From JAXMCI01 sp046349435 (GTDB taxonomy: Bacteria > Pseudomonadota > Alphaproteobacteria > Dongiales > Dongiaceae), in NCBI GenBank assembly GCA_046349435.1, contig JAXMCI010000020.1, positions 70,903 to 134,902 on the forward strand: 64,000 nucleotides of DNA, written 5' to 3'. The notes beneath the pieces are model-generated. The model was given only the letters and a program-made list of their open reading frames with translations. It did not search any database and had not been told where the DNA came from. Below, one piece after another: positions 29,617 to 38,496 of this stretch (positions are counted from its first letter, which is position 1; every line of letters begins with the position of its first letter). The translations under genes were made by a program, and so were the position numbers.

Positions 29617-30417
29617 ATGGCGGATCTCGACGGCAAGATCGCGATCGTCACCGGCGCCGGGTCCGGCATCGGCGCGGCCGGCGCCCGGCTGATGGCCGAG
29701 GCCGGCGCGGCCGTGGTCGTGGCGGAGATCCGCCCCGACAGCGGCCGCGCCGTGGTCGCCGAGATCGAGGCGGCCGGCGGCCGCGCCACGTTCCTGCCGG
29801 TCGACGTGCGCAGCAGCGACAGCGTCCAGGCGCTGGTCGCCGGCACGGTCGCCCATTACGGGCGGATCGACGTGCTGTTCCACAACGCCATGAACGTGCC
29901 GCTGGTCAACCGCGAGGACCGGCGCGCCACCGAGCTGCCCGAGGCGGTGTGGCAGCAGATCATCGACCTCGTGCTCACCGGCACCTTCCTCTGCTGCAAG
30001 TATGTCGGCCGCCAGATGCTGCAGCAGCGCTCGGGCTCGATCGTCCTGACCGCCACCACCGACGCGCTGATCGGCCAGGCCGGCATCGACGCCTACACCG
30101 CGGCCAAGGGCGGCGTCGTCGCGATGACCCGCTCGCTCGCCGCCGGCCTCTCGCCCGAGGGCGTGCGGGTCAACGCCGTCTGCCCCGGCTTCGTCGACAC
30201 GCCGCACCAGGCGCCGTTCCTCAGCAATCCCGCGGACCGCGCCCAGTTCGAGTCGCTGCACCTGATGGGCATCCTCGACCCGGAGGACATCGCCGCTTTC
30301 GCAGTGTTCCTCGCCTCCGACAAGGCCCGCCGCGTCACCGGCGGCATCTTCCCGGTCGACTCCGGCTACACCGCCTTCAAGGGCCTGCTCTCGATGAAGG
30401 AGATGATCGAGAAGTAG
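29617..30417 (+). CDS. Short-chain dehydrogenase/reductase
   Basis: A 266-residue classical SDR. The nucleotide site is VTGAGSGIGAAGA, HNAM is the NAG-like motif and YTAAKGG holds the Tyr and Lys of YxxxK. The catalytic serine position appears to be a threonine (SIVLTATTDAL), still a hydroxyl residue. The C-terminal ITGG-like RVTGGIFPVDSGY is normal. It begins 25 bases after the binding-protein gene and is probably cotranscribed with it. Likely an NAD(P)-dependent alcohol or sugar dehydrogenase in the same catabolic route. Confidence 0.83.
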   Translation: MADLDGKIAIVTGAGSGIGAAGARLMAEAGAAVVVAEIRPDSGRAVVAEIEAAGGRATFLPVDVRSSDSVQALVAGTVAHYGRIDVLFHNAMNVPLVNREDRRATELPEAVWQQIIDLVLTGTFLCCKYVGRQMLQQRSGSIVLTATTDALIGQAGIDAYTAAKGGVVAMTRSLAAGLSPEGVRVNAVCPGFVDTPHQAPFLSNPADRAQFESLHLMGILDPEDIAAFAVFLASDKARRVTGGIFPVDSGYTAFKGLLSMKEMIEK

Positions 30418-30436
30418 GCGCCGTGCCGCCCCATCC

Positions 30437-32617
30437 TCACAGCACCGCGTCGCCGAGCTTCGGGAACACCTCGCCGCCCCAGATCTGTCGCTCCCGGATG
30501 AAGGCGCGCGGGCGCTGCGGGTCGGGCGAGTCGATCTCGCGGCCGAGGCGGTGGCCGTCGAAGATGGCGTCGGCGAGGTAGCGCGGCGCCAGGCAGTCGC
30601 CGGCGCGATAGACCCCGGCGATCCCCTGCCCCGCCCACTCGTCGCGGCGCGCCGCCAGCGCCGTCCACAGCCCGGTCTCGGAGCGGCGCGACGTGCACAG
30701 CACGACGCTGTCGGCCTCGAGCACCTCGCTGACCGGCGCCGGGCGGCGCGGCGGCTGGCCCGGCTGCGGCGCGGTGGTGCGGCGCGAGCCCTCGCCATAG
30801 AGGTCGACGAGCGACAGGCGCAGGCCCGGCTCGACCCGCTCGACCCAGTGCGCCAGCCGCTGGCCGATGCCCTTCTCGCGCATCATGCGGCGGAGGTTGG
30901 GCCCTTCGAGCGTCCAGTCGGTCAGCGGCATCGCCTTGTCGAAGGGCGTCACCAGCGTCACCGCATGGCCGCGGTCGGCGAGCTGCTCGGCCAGCCCGAT
31001 GGCCATGAAGTAGCCGTCGCCGTCGAGCACCGCGACGCGATGCCCGACCGGCTTGCCCGCCCAGAGCTGCTCCGGCGTGACGAAGCCGGGCAGCGTCGCG
31101 TCGACGCCCGGGATCACGTCGGGCCCGAGCCCGCTGGTGCCGTCGCCCACCCAGTGCGCGCCGGTCGCCAGCACGATCCGGGCGGCGCCGTAGCCGAGCA
31201 GGTCGTCGGCCGTCACCCGGCCGGCGCCGCGCAGCAGGGTGACGTTGGCCATGCGTTGCAGCTGGCCCTCGCGCAGCCGGATCACCCGCGCCCACTCGGC
31301 GAGGCCGGGCAGCTGCACGACCTGCCGGAGATGGCCGCCGAGCTCCGCCTCGCCGTCGCAGAGATGCACCTGGCAGCCGCGCCGGCCGAGCACGCGGGCG
31401 CATTCCAGGCCGGCCGGCCCGGCGCCGACCACGAGAACGATGTCCGCCGCCGGCGCCGGCGCGAAGCGCTCGGGGTGCCAGCCGCGGCGATATTCCTCGA
31501 GCGCCGTCGGGTTCTGCGTGCAGACGATCGGCACGCCGTACTCGAAGCGCGCGATGCACATGTTGCAGCCGATGCACTCGGCGATGTCCTCGACCCGGCC
31601 CTCGTCGATCTTGCGCGGCAGCCAGGGGTCGGCGATCGACGGCCGGGCGCAGCCGACGATGTCGTACTGCCCGCCCTTGACCACCTTCAGCATCTCGTCG
31701 GGATCGGTGAAGCGGCCGACGCCGACCACCGGGATCCCGGCGAGGCGCTTCACCTCGGAGGTCCAGGGCGCCTGGTGGTTGGCCTTGTGGAAGCGCGACG
31801 GGCCGGCATCCTCGCCCCATTCCTGCAGGCTGCTGATGTTGACGTCGATCAGGTCGAGCAGGCCGCGGCGGGCGACCAGCTCGACGAAGGCCAGCCCCTC
31901 GTCGCCGGCCTCGACGCCGGCCGGGCCGGAGAGCTGGTCGATCGAGAAGCGGGTGGCGACGGCGCACTGCCCGGCGACGCCCTCGCGCACCGCCTCGAGG
32001 ATCTCCAGCCACAGCCGGGCGCGGTTCTCGAAGCAGCCGCCATAGCCGTCGGTGCGCCGGTTGAAATGGCGGGACAGCGCCTGCACCGGCAGGGCGCCGT
32101 GCGTGCCGTGGACATAGACGATGTCGAACCCGGCATCGACGGCGCGCCGCGCCGCCAGCCCGAAGGCCCGCACGATCCGCTGGAGATCCTCGACCTCCGC
32201 GCCATAGGTGTAGGTCTGCGGCATCCAGGGGCTGGCGAACTGGTGCAGCGCCGGCGAGACGGCGCGGCTGTCGAGCGCGTTGGCCAGTCCGCCGGCGTGG
32301 CAGAGCTCGATCCCGGCCAGGGCATCCCAGCGATGCACGGCCTCGACCATGTGGCGGTGGTTGATGACGTCGCCCTCGTCCCAGAGGGTGGTCACGTTGT
32401 TGACCGGCTGGTCGGTCTCGGGGTGGATCATGCAGGCCTCGGTGCAGAGCGCGGCCCAGCCGCCCTCCGCCTTGACCTCGCGATGGGCGGCGTTGGCGCC
32501 CGGCCGCAGCACCCCGGCGCCGGTGCATTGCGGCACCTGGAAGAAGCGGTTCTTCAGCGTCCTCGGTCCGATCCGGATCGGCTCGAACAGCGGGTCGTAG
32601 CGCGGGTCCCTGGCCAT
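30437..32617 (-). CDS. Trimethylamine/dimethylamine dehydrogenase-like iron-sulfur flavoprotein
   Basis: A 726-residue enzyme closely patterned on trimethylamine dehydrogenase. The N-terminal Old-Yellow-type barrel has Cys31 (QVPQCTGAG), the covalent FMN attachment cysteine. The [4Fe-4S] ligands are Cys348, Cys351, Cys354 and Cys366. A C-terminal FAD/NAD-like fold begins VVGAGPAGLECARVLGRRG. His173, Trp267 and Asp270 match catalytic-site residues, but the aromatic cage is changed: Tyr60 to Ala61, Trp355 to Phe358, and Tyr169 to His170 (comparison from memory). It should oxidise an amine other than trimethylamine. It ends a three-gene minus-strand operon, 12 bases after the kinase gene. Confidence 0.9.
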   Translation of the reverse strand: MARDPRYDPLFEPIRIGPRTLKNRFFQVPQCTGAGVLRPGANAAHREVKAEGGWAALCTEACMIHPETDQPVNNVTTLWDEGDVINHRHMVEAVHRWDALAGIELCHAGGLANALDSRAVSPALHQFASPWMPQTYTYGAEVEDLQRIVRAFGLAARRAVDAGFDIVYVHGTHGALPVQALSRHFNRRTDGYGGCFENRARLWLEILEAVREGVAGQCAVATRFSIDQLSGPAGVEAGDEGLAFVELVARRGLLDLIDVNISSLQEWGEDAGPSRFHKANHQAPWTSEVKRLAGIPVVGVGRFTDPDEMLKVVKGGQYDIVGCARPSIADPWLPRKIDEGRVEDIAECIGCNMCIARFEYGVPIVCTQNPTALEEYRRGWHPERFAPAPAADIVLVVGAGPAGLECARVLGRRGCQVHLCDGEAELGGHLRQVVQLPGLAEWARVIRLREGQLQRMANVTLLRGAGRVTADDLLGYGAARIVLATGAHWVGDGTSGLGPDVIPGVDATLPGFVTPEQLWAGKPVGHRVAVLDGDGYFMAIGLAEQLADRGHAVTLVTPFDKAMPLTDWTLEGPNLRRMMREKGIGQRLAHWVERVEPGLRLSLVDLYGEGSRRTTAPQPGQPPRRPAPVSEVLEADSVVLCTSRRSETGLWTALAARRDEWAGQGIAGVYRAGDCLAPRYLADAIFDGHRLGREIDSPDPQRPRAFIRERQIWGGEVFPKLGDAVL

Positions 32618-32629
32618 CGTCCTCGACCT

Positions 32630-33592
32630 CTACAGGATGCAGGGACGCCCGCGCGCGGCGAGGAAGGCGCGCAGGATCTCGGGCGTCGGATAGGCCGGCC
32701 AGGTGGCGTCGTGCTGCACCGAGATGGCGGCCGCCGCGGCCCCGGTCTCGAGCGCCTGCGCCCAGCCGGCGCCGCGCGCCAGCGCCACCACCATGGCCGC
32801 CGCGAAGGCGTCGCCGGCCCCGGTGGTGTTGACCGTCTCGACCGGGAAGATCGGCAGCTCCAGGGTCTCGCCGCCGCAGCGCGCATGGACCCCGTCGCGG
32901 CCGCGGGTGATGACGACGTTGTCGATGCGCCAGCGGTCGCGGATGCGCTCGGCAAGCCGCGCCGGCGCCACCTTCTCGTCCGCCGCGTAGCCGGCCAGCT
33001 GCCGCGCCTCGGTCTCGTTCGGCGTGACGATGTCGACATGGTCGAGCGGCTCGTCCGGCAGCGGCGCCATCGGCGCCGGCACCAGCACCGTGGTCAGCCC
33101 CTCGCGCCGGGCGACGCGGGTGGCGTAGAGCGCCAGCTCCGGCGGCATCTCGAACTGGGTCATGAAGAAGCGGGCACGGCGCATCGTCGGCACCGCGGCA
33201 TCGATCTCGGCGCGGGTCAGCCGGGCGTTGGCGCCCATGTCGCTGACGATCATCACCTCGCCGCGGCGGTCGATGACGACGAAGCCGACGCCGGTGTAGC
33301 TGGCGGGATCGCGATGGAGGAACCGTGCATCGACCTTGCAGCGGGCGAGCCAGTCGGCGAGGTGGCGCGCCGGCGCATCGTCGCCAACCTTGCCGATGAA
33401 CAGCACGGCGGCCCCGAGCTTGCCGGCGCAGATCGCCTGGTTGGTGCCCTTGCCGCCGTCGTCCGGCTGGCGGAAGTTCCAGCCGATGATCGACTCGCTG
33501 GGCTCCGGCAGGCGCTCGCAATCCATGAACAGGCCGTAGGCGTGGCTGCCGACCATGGCGATGTCGAAACGCTCGCCGCTGCCCTCGGTCAT
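32630..33592 (-). CDS. PfkB-family carbohydrate kinase (ribokinase-like)
   Basis: A 320-residue sugar kinase. The substrate region is DDGGKGTNQAI, the ribokinase-type signature. The nucleotide and anion-hole motif is NTTGAGDAFAAAM with the catalytic Asp. The DIVTPNETEARQLAG pattern is the second family signature. It probably phosphorylates a sugar or sugar-like group of the imported compound. Its start overlaps the stop of the NagB-like gene (33589-33592), and the amine-dehydrogenase gene follows 12 bases after its stop. Confidence 0.88.
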   Translation of the reverse strand: MTEGSGERFDIAMVGSHAYGLFMDCERLPEPSESIIGWNFRQPDDGGKGTNQAICAGKLGAAVLFIGKVGDDAPARHLADWLARCKVDARFLHRDPASYTGVGFVVIDRRGEVMIVSDMGANARLTRAEIDAAVPTMRRARFFMTQFEMPPELALYATRVARREGLTTVLVPAPMAPLPDEPLDHVDIVTPNETEARQLAGYAADEKVAPARLAERIRDRWRIDNVVITRGRDGVHARCGGETLELPIFPVETVNTTGAGDAFAAAMVVALARGAGWAQALETGAAAAAISVQHDATWPAYPTPEILRAFLAARGRPCIL

Positions 33593-34488
33593 TGCGGCGC
33601 GCGCCGGACCTCGGCGATGTCGGCGTCGGGGGCCGCCGCGGTCGCCGGATCGACCCAGACGCAGGCGTCGGGATGGCCCTGCACGAAGGTGCAGGGGTAC
33701 TCCACGGTCGGCTCGTGCAGCAGCATGACGCGCAGGATGGTCTGCTTCCAGGCGCCGCCGTCGCTGACCAGGATCATGCGCCGGGCGCTCAGCAGGTCGC
33801 GCATGCCGAGCGTCACCGCCATCGGCGGGATCGCCCTTGTGTTGCCGCCGGCGGCGCGATGGGCGATGGCGATGAAGGTCTCGTCGTTGATCGGCAGGAT
33901 GCGGGCGCGCGAGCCGCGGAAGGTCTCGGCCGGGATGCGGTACCAGCGCGAGGCCGGCGGCTCGTTGAAGGCGATGTGGCCGGAGAAGCCGAAGCCGGCG
34001 ATGCAGAGATCGGCGCCGCCGAGCGCCGCCAGCCGGTCGCCGAGCTCGAGGAAGTTGCGCGGCGAGGGAAAGCAGAGCTGCGCCTCGGGCGGCCTGAGAT
34101 CCGGGTCGAGCTGCTCGTAGAGGCTGCGGCGCATGTAGCCCTCGAGCGAGAAGGGATGGTCGAGCGGCAGCGGCCGGCACTCCCAGTCGAGCCATTCGTC
34201 CATGGTCCAGCAGTGGCAGTCGCGCCAGCTGATCCGCTCGCGGTTGCAGATCTCGGCAAGCAGCGGATAGTGCCGCTTCGGGCCGACCGGAAAGATCAGC
34301 CGCGTCGGCTGGCCGGCCGCGTTGCGCGCCTTGATCAGGTCGGCGACCGTCCGGGCGAGCTCGGCGAACATCGCGCCGGCTTCCGGGAAGATGCGCAGCG
34401 GAATGCGGCCGCGGGCGGCCAGCGCCTCGGCCGGAACGGCGACCAGCTCCTCCCAGCGCAGCGGCGGCCGCGTCGCATGATCCGTCAT
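33589..34488 (-). CDS. NagB-like glucosamine-6-phosphate deaminase/isomerase homologue, atypical active site
   Basis: A 299-residue protein of the glucosamine-6-phosphate isomerase/6-phosphogluconolactonase superfamily. It shows TMDEW (Asp97 matches E. coli Asp72), GFGFSGHIAFNEP, IPPMAVTLGMRDLLSARRMIL and the late helices. The catalytic aspartate two residues before the active His is Ser169 here instead of Asp (E. coli Asp141); His171 and Glu176 are kept. Either the reaction differs or the protein acts on another amino-sugar phosphate. It is the first gene of the operon with the sugar kinase and amine dehydrogenase and is divergent from the permease genes, 102 bases away. Confidence 0.8.
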   Translation of the reverse strand: MTDHATRPPLRWEELVAVPAEALAARGRIPLRIFPEAGAMFAELARTVADLIKARNAAGQPTRLIFPVGPKRHYPLLAEICNRERISWRDCHCWTMDEWLDWECRPLPLDHPFSLEGYMRRSLYEQLDPDLRPPEAQLCFPSPRNFLELGDRLAALGGADLCIAGFGFSGHIAFNEPPASRWYRIPAETFRGSRARILPINDETFIAIAHRAAGGNTRAIPPMAVTLGMRDLLSARRMILVSDGGAWKQTILRVMLLHEPTVEYPCTFVQGHPDACVWVDPATAAAPDADIAEVRRAPQ

Positions 34489-34590
34489 GGGTCCTCTCGC
34501 CTGCCCGATGAGGCGATCACCATAGCCCCAGCCCGGCGGACGGGCCAAGCAGGGTCCGGCTGCAATCCGTCTGGCCCTGCGTCGCGGAGC

Positions 34591-35472
34591 ATGTCTAGAC
34601 TTCGCCTGGAGTCCAGCCGGTCCCCTCTCGGTTCCATGCACAGCCGACGCGCCGCCTACCTGCTGATCGTGCCGACGGCCGCCATCTTCACGGCGCTGTT
34701 CGTGGCGCCGTTCGTCTACTTCTTCGTCATCAGCTTCTGGTCGGTGGCCAACTACAAGATGGTCGCCGGCTTCACCCTCAACAACTACGTCCGGACCTTC
34801 GCGGAGCACACCAACTCCCTCGTCCTGACCCTCGGGCTGGCCTTCGCCATCGGGCTGCTGACGACGGCGCTGGGCTTCGTCTACGCCTACCTGATCCGCT
34901 TCAAGGCCGGCCGCTGGGGGCCGCTGCTGCTGTTCATCGCGCTGGTCACGCTGTTCGGCGGCTACCTGATGAAGATCTATGCCTGGAAGACCATTCTCGG
35001 CAACCAGGGGGCCCTCAACACCGCGCTGCTCAGCCTCGGCATCATCGACCAGCCGATCACCGCGCTGTTCTACACGCCGGGCGCGGTGGTGGTGACCTTG
35101 GTCCACTTCCTGCTGCCGCTCGCCGTGCTGCCGATCTACTCCTCGCTGCGCGGGCTCAGCGAGATCGAGCTCGAGGCGGCGCGCGACCTGGGCGCCCGGC
35201 CCTGGTCGGTGATGTCGGACATCGTCCTGCCGCGCTGCCGGCCCGGCCTCACCGCCGCCTTCGTGCTCTGCTTCCTGGTCTCGACGGGCGACTACGTGAC
35301 GCCGCTGCTGGTCGGCGGCACCATCACCATGATCGGCACGCTGATCGTTCCGCAGTTCGGCAACTTCTTCAACTGGCCGCTCGGCTCCGCGATGTCCTTC
35401 ACCGTGCTGTTCCTGGCGCTGCTGCTGATCCTGGCGAGCAACGCGCTGGCGGCCCGCTGGCAGCCGCGATGA
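34591..35472 (+). CDS. ABC transporter permease (PotB type)
   Basis: A 293-residue inner-membrane permease with six predicted helices. The EAA loop is ELEAARDLGARPWSVMSDIVLPRCRPG, which contacts the ATPase. The ATG at 34591 is used; the ATG at 34636 gives MHSRRAAYLLIVPTAAIF and is equally plausible. It pairs with the next permease, whose start overlaps its stop (35469-35472). With the binding protein at 28458 and ATPase at 36248, it forms a polyamine-type importer. Confidence 0.87.
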   Translation: MSRLRLESSRSPLGSMHSRRAAYLLIVPTAAIFTALFVAPFVYFFVISFWSVANYKMVAGFTLNNYVRTFAEHTNSLVLTLGLAFAIGLLTTALGFVYAYLIRFKAGRWGPLLLFIALVTLFGGYLMKIYAWKTILGNQGALNTALLSLGIIDQPITALFYTPGAVVVTLVHFLLPLAVLPIYSSLRGLSEIELEAARDLGARPWSVMSDIVLPRCRPGLTAAFVLCFLVSTGDYVTPLLVGGTITMIGTLIVPQFGNFFNWPLGSAMSFTVLFLALLLILASNALAARWQPR

Positions 35473-36245
35473 GCCCGCTCGCCACCATCGCCTGGCGCGC
35501 CGTCGGCGCCCTCTTCGTGCTGTTCCTGCTGACCCCGCTGGTGCTGGTGGTGCTGTTCTCCTTCAGCAGCAGCGGCATGGCCAACTTCCCGATCGAGGCC
35601 TGGTCGCTGCGCTGGTGGCAGACCATGCTGAACCACCGCGCCTTCCCCGGGGCGCTGCGCAACTCGCTGCTGATCGGCGGCGTGGTCGGCGTCATCTCGG
35701 CGATCGCCGGGACGATGGCGGCCATGGGCCTGTCGCGGCTGCCGGCGCGCCGCGCCAGCGCCGCCATGGCGGCGCTCTGCCTGCCGCTTATGCTGCCGCC
35801 GCTGGTGCTGGCGGTGGCGCTGCTCAGCTTCTATGTCGGGATCGGGCTGAGGCTCAGCCTGCTCACCGTGATCCTCAGCCACCTGCTCTTCACCCTGCCC
35901 TTCGTCGTGCTCGTCGTCTATGCCCGGATGCGGACCTTCGACGACCGGGTGGTGGAGAGCGCGCGCGACCTCGGCGCCTCGCCGATGCGGGCCTTCGTCA
36001 CCGTCACCCTGCCGATCATCCGGCCGACGGTGATCGGCGCGGCGCTGATCGCCGTCGCCCTCTCGGTCGACGATTTCGTCATCACCTTCTTCACGATCGG
36101 CGGCGGCAACACGCTGCCGACCTTCGTCTGGGGGATGATCCGCACCGCGCTGACGCCGGCCGCCAACGCGATCGGCACGCTGATTCTCGGGATGACGGTG
36201 GGCTCGACCCTGCTCGCCCTCTGGCTCACCCGCTACCGCGGCTAG
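35469..36245 (+). CDS. ABC transporter permease (PotC type)
   Basis: A 258-residue permease with six predicted helices. The EAA motif reads VVESARDLGASPMRAFVTVTLPIIRP, and SVDDFVITFFTIGGGNTLPTFVWGMIR is typical of PotC-like proteins. It overlaps the first permease gene by four bases. Its stop lies two bases from the stop of the convergent ATPase gene, so the two halves of the transporter face each other. Confidence 0.9.
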   Translation: MSPLATIAWRAVGALFVLFLLTPLVLVVLFSFSSSGMANFPIEAWSLRWWQTMLNHRAFPGALRNSLLIGGVVGVISAIAGTMAAMGLSRLPARRASAAMAALCLPLMLPPLVLAVALLSFYVGIGLRLSLLTVILSHLLFTLPFVVLVVYARMRTFDDRVVESARDLGASPMRAFVTVTLPIIRPTVIGAALIAVALSVDDFVITFFTIGGGNTLPTFVWGMIRTALTPAANAIGTLILGMTVGSTLLALWLTRYRG

Positions 36246-36247
36246 GG

Positions 36248-37309
36248 CTACTCGTCCGGGACGACGCGCTGGTCCTCGAGCCGCCAGCCGACCATCACCT
36301 GCTGCCCGACGCAGACGCTGGTGCGGTGCCGGAGGTCGGGATTGTGGACGATGATCTCCGGCCCCTTCTCCGGCTGCACGACATAGCGGATGTGGGTGCC
36401 GAGGAAGACCAGGTCCTGGACGGTGCCGGTGATGCGGACGTCGGCGACCAGCTCGTCGCGGCCGACCTGCATGGCCTCCGGCCGCACCACCGCGACCACC
36501 GGGCCGTCGGGGCCGGTATCGGCGAACGCGTCGCCGGTCTCCAGCTGCACCCGGCCGCCGGCCCGGCGGCCGGGGAAGATGTTGGCGGCGCCGATGAATG
36601 TGGCGACGAAGCGGGTGCGCGGCGCCGAGTAGATCTCCTCGGGCCCGCCCTCCTGCACCATGCGGCCCGATTCCATGACCGCGATGCGGTTGGCCAGCGC
36701 CAGCGCCTCGCCCTGGTCGTGGGTGACGAAGACGAAGGTGCCGCCGATCTGCTGGTGCAGCCGGCGCAGCTCCTCCTGCATCGCCTGGCGCAGCTTGAGG
36801 TCGAGCGCGGCGAGCGGCTCGTCGAGCAGCAGCACCGACGGCCGCATGATCAGCGCGCGGGCCAGCGCGACGCGCTGCTGCTGGCCGCCCGACAGCTCGT
36901 GCACGCCGCGCTCGGCCAGGGCCTCCAGCCGGCCGAGCGCCAGGATCGCCTTGACGCGCTCGTCGATCTCGCGCTGCGGGGTGCGCGCGATGCGCAGCCC
37001 GTAGGCGATGTTCTGGCGCACGTTCATGTGCGGGAACAGGCCGTAGCCCTGGAACACCATGTTGGTCGGCCGCCGCTCCGGCCCGAGGCGGGTGACGTCG
37101 GCGCCGCCGATCTCGATGCTGCCGGCGGACGGCGCGATGAAGCCGCCGATCATCCGCAGCAGCGTGGTCTTGCCGCAGCCGGACGGCCCGAGGATGGCGA
37201 GGAAGTCGCCGGCCTGGATGTCGAGGTCGAGGGGCCGCACCGCCTCGGTGGCGCCGAAGCGCTTGGAGAGCCCGCGCAGCCTGACCAGGGGATGTCCCGC
37301 CGCGCTCAT
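36248..37309 (-). CDS. ABC transporter ATP-binding protein (PotA type)
   Basis: A 353-residue ATPase. Walker A is GPSGCGKT (41-48), the signature LSGGQ (139-143), Walker B LLLDEP (160-165), and the switch His is in VFVTHDQGEA. A C-terminal TOBE-type domain follows residue 230 or so, as in PotA/FbpC. It powers the split transporter. Unlike most such operons its gene is on the opposite strand from its permeases and convergent with them, implying separate promoters. Confidence 0.93.
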   Translation of the reverse strand: MSAAGHPLVRLRGLSKRFGATEAVRPLDLDIQAGDFLAILGPSGCGKTTLLRMIGGFIAPSAGSIEIGGADVTRLGPERRPTNMVFQGYGLFPHMNVRQNIAYGLRIARTPQREIDERVKAILALGRLEALAERGVHELSGGQQQRVALARALIMRPSVLLLDEPLAALDLKLRQAMQEELRRLHQQIGGTFVFVTHDQGEALALANRIAVMESGRMVQEGGPEEIYSAPRTRFVATFIGAANIFPGRRAGGRVQLETGDAFADTGPDGPVVAVVRPEAMQVGRDELVADVRITGTVQDLVFLGTHIRYVVQPEKGPEIIVHNPDLRHRTSVCVGQQVMVGWRLEDQRVVPDE

Positions 37310-37385
37310 CGCTCCACCCGCCGCATCGCCAGCCCGCCCCTGCCCTGTTTGCCCGGCGCCATCTTTCCCGTCGCGGCGCGTCGAC

Positions 37386-38324
37386 TCAAGCAAAACCGGC
37401 GCCCCGGCGCGCGCTGCGCCGCAGCCGGGCCTCGCGGTGGGTGATGTAGAGGCCGCTGGCGATGATGATGGCGACCCCGAGCCAGAGCCGGCCGCCGGGC
37501 ACCTCGCCCCAGAACAGCCAGCCGATGGCGCTCGCCCACACGATGCCGGTGTAGTCGAACGGCGCCACGAAGGCCGCGTCGGCATGACGGAAGGCGGTGG
37601 TCATGGCGATCTGCCCGAAGCCGCCCGACAGCCCGAGCGCCAGCAGCAGCAGCCAGCCGCGCAGGTCGGGCGTGGTCCAGTAGAAGGGCAGCGCCATCCC
37701 CGAGAGCACGATCGAGGTCACCAGGTAGTAGAAGACGATGGCGCTCGGCGTCTCGGTGCGGTTGAGCCGCCGCATGAAGATCATCACCAGGGAATAGAGC
37801 AGCGTCGCCAGCACGGCGACCAGCGTCGGCAGGTCGAGGCCCGCCACGCTCGGCCGCAGGATCACCAGCACGCCGCCGAACCCGGCCAGGATCGCCGCCA
37901 CCCGGCGCGGCCCGACATGCTCGCCGAGCAGCCAGCGGGACAACGCGGCGACGCAGAGCGGCGCGGCGAAGCTGATCGCCGTGACGGTGGCCAGCGGCAG
38001 CCGCGGATAGACGTAGAAGTAGCAGCCGAGCGAGGCGAGGCCGACCAGCGAGCGCATGACGTGCGACATCGGCCGGCGCGCCCGCAGCTCGTCAAGCGAG
38101 GCGCCGCGCTGCCACAGGCCGAAGGCCAGCGGCAGCAGGGCGAAGAGATTGCGGAAGCAGATCAGCTGGATCGGCGAGTAGCCGGGCCCCAGCGCCTTGG
38201 CCGCGCCGTTCATGCTGGCGAACAGCAGGGTCGCGGCCAGCATGAGCAGGAGCGCGCGGCCGGGCGAGCCGTTGCGGTCGCCCGCGGCCCCGGCGGCGGG
38301 AGCGACGGCGGGAGCGGCGCTCAT
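37386..38324 (-). CDS. DMT-family (EamA) transporter
   Basis: A 312-residue membrane protein with about ten helices arranged as two EamA repeats. The first shows LFASMNGAAKAL, FRNLFALLPLAFGL and AAPLCVAALSRWLLGEHVGPRR; the second TAFRHADAAFVAPFDYTGIVWA and GWLFWGEVPGG. Such proteins export metabolites, but the substrate is not predictable. A low-complexity alanine-rich N-terminus precedes the first helix. It lies upstream of the ATPase gene on the same strand, separated by 76 bases, without evident functional link. Confidence 0.85.
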   Translation of the reverse strand: MSAAPAVAPAAGAAGDRNGSPGRALLLMLAATLLFASMNGAAKALGPGYSPIQLICFRNLFALLPLAFGLWQRGASLDELRARRPMSHVMRSLVGLASLGCYFYVYPRLPLATVTAISFAAPLCVAALSRWLLGEHVGPRRVAAILAGFGGVLVILRPSVAGLDLPTLVAVLATLLYSLVMIFMRRLNRTETPSAIVFYYLVTSIVLSGMALPFYWTTPDLRGWLLLLALGLSGGFGQIAMTTAFRHADAAFVAPFDYTGIVWASAIGWLFWGEVPGGRLWLGVAIIIASGLYITHREARLRRSARRGAGFA

Positions 38325-38496
38325 CGGGGGGAGGTCATCGACCGGGGCGGCTCATCGCGGTCCGAGGGGCGGCAGGGGCCGCGATTCATCGCACCGACCC
38401 CGGACCGGTGCAATGGCCGTGGAACAGCCATGGAATGTCAGGGGCGAACCGTTGCCGGGGCGGCCGTGTTGCTGCTGCGACGAGGAGGCCAGGGGC

